Source: Adiantum capillus-veneris
Taxonomy: Eukaryota > Streptophyta > Polypodiopsida > Polypodiales > Pteridaceae
Length of the DNA: 64,000 bases
Reading direction: 5' to 3'
NCBI GenBank assembly: GCA_014529385.2
Contig: CM043960.1
Span: 26,361,896-26,425,895 of the forward strand
Part shown: positions 60,213-64,000 of the stretch, piece after piece
Numbering within the stretch: position 1 is the stretch's first letter
How the letters are laid out: each line of letters begins with the position of its first letter
Notes under the pieces: model-generated
Told to the model about the DNA's origin: nothing
What the model saw: only the letters and a program-made list of their open reading frames with translations
The model's database searches: none
Made by a program: the position numbers and the translations under genes

Positions 60213-61647
60213 TCATCACGGCCATTATGACGCTGTGGTAAGAATATAGTTGTAAGTGCACTTTGCAAATGGTTATTCCAAGTTTAAAATTTTGTTTACC
60301 ACATGTATTTTCTAGAGAGAGAAATTCAAATTTCTATTTTTCTTAGAAGGCCCTTCAAATGACTTCCGAAATTTCCTAATGTTTTCTAACCTCGCTCTTA
60401 TCTTATTGCAAACATAGTGAGAACCGCGAACATAATTGTCAATCCATGGGGTGAAGCTGACTCGACTAGTGCATGGAGGCTACAAGAGAGTTTCACTCTC
60501 TTAGAAAACAACAGACAACTCGCATCTAACTCAAGCTACACTCAAATGACCTAAGTCGTCAAAAGCTAGTCACTAATGGGCAAGCAAACCATGATCATTA
60601 CACCATCAAACGACATCCGAATGCTATAAAACTTCTAGGATAAGTATATAAGACCTAAGCACACATGCTTATGATCTCAATTCTCACTTTTGATAAAGTG
60701 AAAAAAATGTGATTATTAACAGCAGTGAGATTTTGACCTAGTCGTTTTTGACCCTGAATGCATCTAAATGCTTAGAAATGATGTCCCAATACCCCACCTA
60801 TACTTACTTTGTGATTTTTTAGCTTAAATTCATACTTATGATGAAATTAGGCCGTGGGTTGACGACGTTAAATGCTAAGATTTATCATGATATGCTTACG
60901 TCAATGCGTAGAGCTCTTACATGTGGTGCAATGCAACAGACAGCACTGCAATGTGACAACCGACAAGGGAGATAGAAGTAGGAGAAGGAGATAAGAGAGC
61001 ATTGTAAGCTCACGTTGTGTATTTCATTATCCAAAATCTTAATAAAAGCTTTACAAAGTTGGCTTTAATACCTTAATCAAGGTTTCTTAGTTGAAAAACC
61101 AATCATCTGGGAGCTTTAACCAAGGATTAACTGATACAATCTGGAAGCTTATAGCTCTGGCTCATAGATTACAATATCCACTCGTCAAATAGGAGTTACA
61201 ATATTCCCAATTTATCAAAAGAATAAGTGTTTCTACAATGAAGCTCCCCAAAAATGTTACATGGGTTAGCTTGCTACTAACATGGCCTTCAAGGGAAGTG
61301 TTAAGATATCAAGCTCAACACATGGTACATCTGGATGACCTCTCACGTACATTTTTCAATGGCGCCATGTAGCAAGCACAAGGATCATCATTACTAGTAC
61401 TAGAATTGGATTTCATTGATTAATCTAATATATCTCTTATCTAAAACATGCACTCAGTTTGAATGAAACCCAAATCAAAGAACTTGAAAAAAAAAACATC
61501 AATCACATAGTTAAAATTGAGTATTTACATGCTGTCATAGAAGCACCCATTGGATTGAGACAAAGAGCGAAAAAATGAAAGATATTCTCATTTTAACAAA
61601 GGGGTCTGGGCAAAGAAAAAAAATATTGAACTAGCTAGAGATCATGT

Positions 61648-61841
61648 AACTATGATTTCAGGTATTGACATGTCTACTACTCATGAAAGAGTGAGATTTA
61701 TAAATGACAAAATGAATTCATTAGACTTTTTAAGTCTTCTCAAATAACTATGATTTTAGGTATTGACATGTCTAGTACTCATGAAAGAGTGAGATGTATA
61801 AATGACCTAAAGAATTCATTAGACTTTTTAAGTCTATTCAC
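61648..61841. repeat. 98-bp tandem duplication
   Basis: Both units contain AACTATGATTTYAGGTATTG, CTCATGAAAGAGTGAGAT and GAATTCATTAGACTTTTTAA; they differ at a handful of sites. Confidence 0.9.
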
Positions 61842-63835
61842 ACTACTAGAAAATCAAAAGCTAAAAAACATGTTTTCCAAGATTTATTGAAAGAGATGAA
61901 AGTGCTAGTTCATCCTTCACAAATCCAAGAGGTATGTGATACAATTGGACTGAGAAAAAAGGCTCATGCATGATCAAAAGTTGACAACTACTAGCTCAAA
62001 TGAAGATTTAGAGTTTAAGTCGTGAGTACATCAACTTTTAATGATATGGCTCTTGAAATCCAAAATCTTGTAATTTAAAGGTCCAAAATTTTGGCTAACC
62101 CTAGCTCAAATGGAAAAATTTCAATTTAGACCAATGCAATAGCTAGGGATTCTACAATTTTAATAAAATAAAACGCAATGGCTCTAAATAGACAAATATT
62201 GCAATGCCGACTCCATCCATGTTCAAGTTAACCCCATTGTGCCCATCAACCTAAAAAAATGGATGAGATCATTAATGTTATGCTAACATTTTCCTTTTAA
62301 ATCAAGCACTGAGAATGTAACAATCAAACCCACGTTCAATTTTTTTGTGCACAAATCATCAATTTATTGTTGATGTAGCTCATGTATAAACCAAATCTAT
62401 TGTGCAATGAAGCTCATTCATGCATAAAAACTATCACAATCATCACGCACAATCAATGCCTAGCCTTTTCTCTCATGTAGCAAGTATGTCATACAAAACA
62501 ATGTCATCATGCAAAGGGATCTGTAGTTTTAACTCCGTCATGAATGGTAAAAAAGGGTCCATGCATCTAGATGAAGGAAAGCAGGAGTTTTTTAACTCCT
62601 GATATATGGCTCCTTGATAACCACATAGCCACTTAACTCTTCTGATGGCCAATGAAATACCCAATGCCATTTTCCTATTCAAAAATCAATCATTTTTTAG
62701 TGCATAAAGCATTTTCTAAAACGCACCAAACAATGCAAGAATCAAACACAAGTCCACAATTTTAATGCAATCCATGCTAATTCTCAATGAATCATCACAA
62801 ATTCCACATTGTTTAATGTAGTCCATAAAAATGTTGAATGAATCAATGCAAAGCATAAAATTCATGTTCTATGCTTTTGTAGAATCCTCATAAATGTAAT
62901 ATCAATCAGACATGTCATATACAATCCACCAACCACAATCAAAGATCGATCATGAAGTACAAAATGTCGAAGATCATTTTTTGCTCTCCCCACAAACACA
63001 AAGTCCTCTAAGCCAATTGTTAAGTAGGATACTTTTGCAAGAAAAAGTTTTTACCATTTCACTCTCTTCTCTCAAATGCATGTTGTTTGGGTCGGCTCAA
63101 GGTCACTCGTATTTCTCTTGCCTTCTTTACATGTTGAAGGGATCCACAGGAACATCTCCATGAGAATTTCATTTTTTCAATTTTATTTTTGTTTTTATTT
63201 TCCAAAATCCATTCGTGGAATGCTTGGTTATGATCGATGAACTGGAAGTTTGGCAGGGTGAGGGTCAAGGGGCTAAGAGGTAGCCTAAGAGGGCAAGTGA
63301 GGTGAGGGTGTGTGTGAGAGCGAGTCTACTACATGTTTGCGACACTAGTCAAAGGTTTATAGATGTCGATGGCATGCAAGTAAAAAATAAATAAAGAATT
63401 ACTGTCATCACTGCTATGGAAGAAAACAACTAGATGGCACGTTGTTGGACTAGGTGGGACATGAAGGGTAGCATAAGGGGGCAGTGAGGCGAATATGGGG
63501 CCAATATGAGCATTGAGTGTGTGACTACATTATGTGGGTGTACATGATTCTCAAAAAATAGGAGAAGTGTGGCAAGTGGGCTACGTGGGGGAGCGCGGCT
63601 GGAGTCAAGGTAAAACAGTGTGGTGAGGCACCAATGTAGCCCATTAGATAGCGTGGAAGAAGGCTAAAAGGTAGCTCAAGTGGTGGTCCTGCACCTATGT
63701 GTGTGCGTGAGTCGGTGGATTTTGATTGAATGCCAAACCAAGCATCAAATCTACTTGGTGTGTGTCAATGGTATTGTGCGTCGACATTTGACAATGCCAA
63801 AAGTCAACTATAAAGTGAGTGAATGGGCTATTTGG

Positions 63836-63838
<3 letters not shown>

Positions 63839-63887
<49 letters not shown>
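63839..63887. repeat. (GT)n microsatellite
   Basis: Uninterrupted TG dinucleotides. Confidence 0.95.
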
Positions 63888-63889
<2 letters not shown>

Positions 63890-64000
63890 GCATTGATGGC
63901 CAGCATGTGCCTGTGTGTTTTATTACGGGCCCGTCGAGTGCTTCTGCGGGTATGGTGGGCATGTACTATTTCTTGCACCATTTACGGCCAATGGGAATAA

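Larger units (their letters stand above)
60213..64000. other. Noncoding stretch to the window end
   Basis: No supported gene. It contains a 98-bp tandem duplication (units at 61648-61745 and 61746-61841, core GGTATTGACATGTCTASTAC) and a (GT)n tract at about 63839-63887. ORFs such as 62912-63163 and 63680-64000 have no motif and partly translate the microsatellite. Confidence 0.45.

Overview
The window looks like nuclear DNA of a land plant with a large, repeat-dominated, gene-poor genome. Reasons: a Tat-lineage Ty3/gypsy element with a second RNase H, a Ty1/copia remnant, two plant-type LINEs, a hAT transposon, a tRNA-derived SINE family, an F-box gene, GT-AG introns and very many long (CT)n, (GT)n, (GA)n and (AT)n tracts. 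A fern or another early-diverging lineage would fit the Replitron-type HUH protein remnant, but that is inference and no species call is made.

Layout. 1-530: broken coding region on the minus strand, perhaps LINE ORF1. 2.7-4.5 kb (minus): HUH endonuclease gene resembling Replitron proteins, with a frameshift, followed by a small coiled-coil ORF. 4.9-6.3 kb: short repeats. 6.9-18.75 kb: a LINE split by a 9.3 kb Tat element (7064-16351) that has both LTRs, a short target duplication and one uninterrupted gag-pol frame; two catalytic sites in that frame are destroyed. 19.1-20.3 kb: tandem arrays. 20573-23235: a hAT element with CAGGG ends, an imperfect 8-bp target duplication, two internal tandem arrays and only the BED zinc-finger part of a transposase. 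23.4-26.9 kb: noncoding DNA with microsatellites and one SINE.

27025-28326 is the clearest host gene, an F-box protein of 433 residues. It is followed by an unrecognised gene with one well-supported intron (29100-29774) and a strong inverted repeat. 31.0-35.5 kb (minus) is a decayed copia element with a foreign GC-rich insert. 35.5-50 kb is mostly noncoding, with several orphan ORFs, microsatellites and two more SINE copies.

51.3-60.2 kb (minus) holds two diverged copies of a multi-exon gene with intron positions shared where both are present. A LINE (about 53.9-58.2 kb) lies between them, and its ORF1 stop and ORF2 start overlap as TAATG. The duplicated gene has an order of features (D, then D with CxxC, then a C-terminal GLEKS) that recalls the RNase H-fold core of RAG1-like/Transib-type transposases; it is broken in both copies. 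The last 3.8 kb is noncoding.

There is no operon-like cooperation among genes. The main story is layered mobile elements: an old LINE hit by a recent gypsy element, a copia element hit by an unidentified insert, and a duplicated transposase-like gene flanking a LINE.
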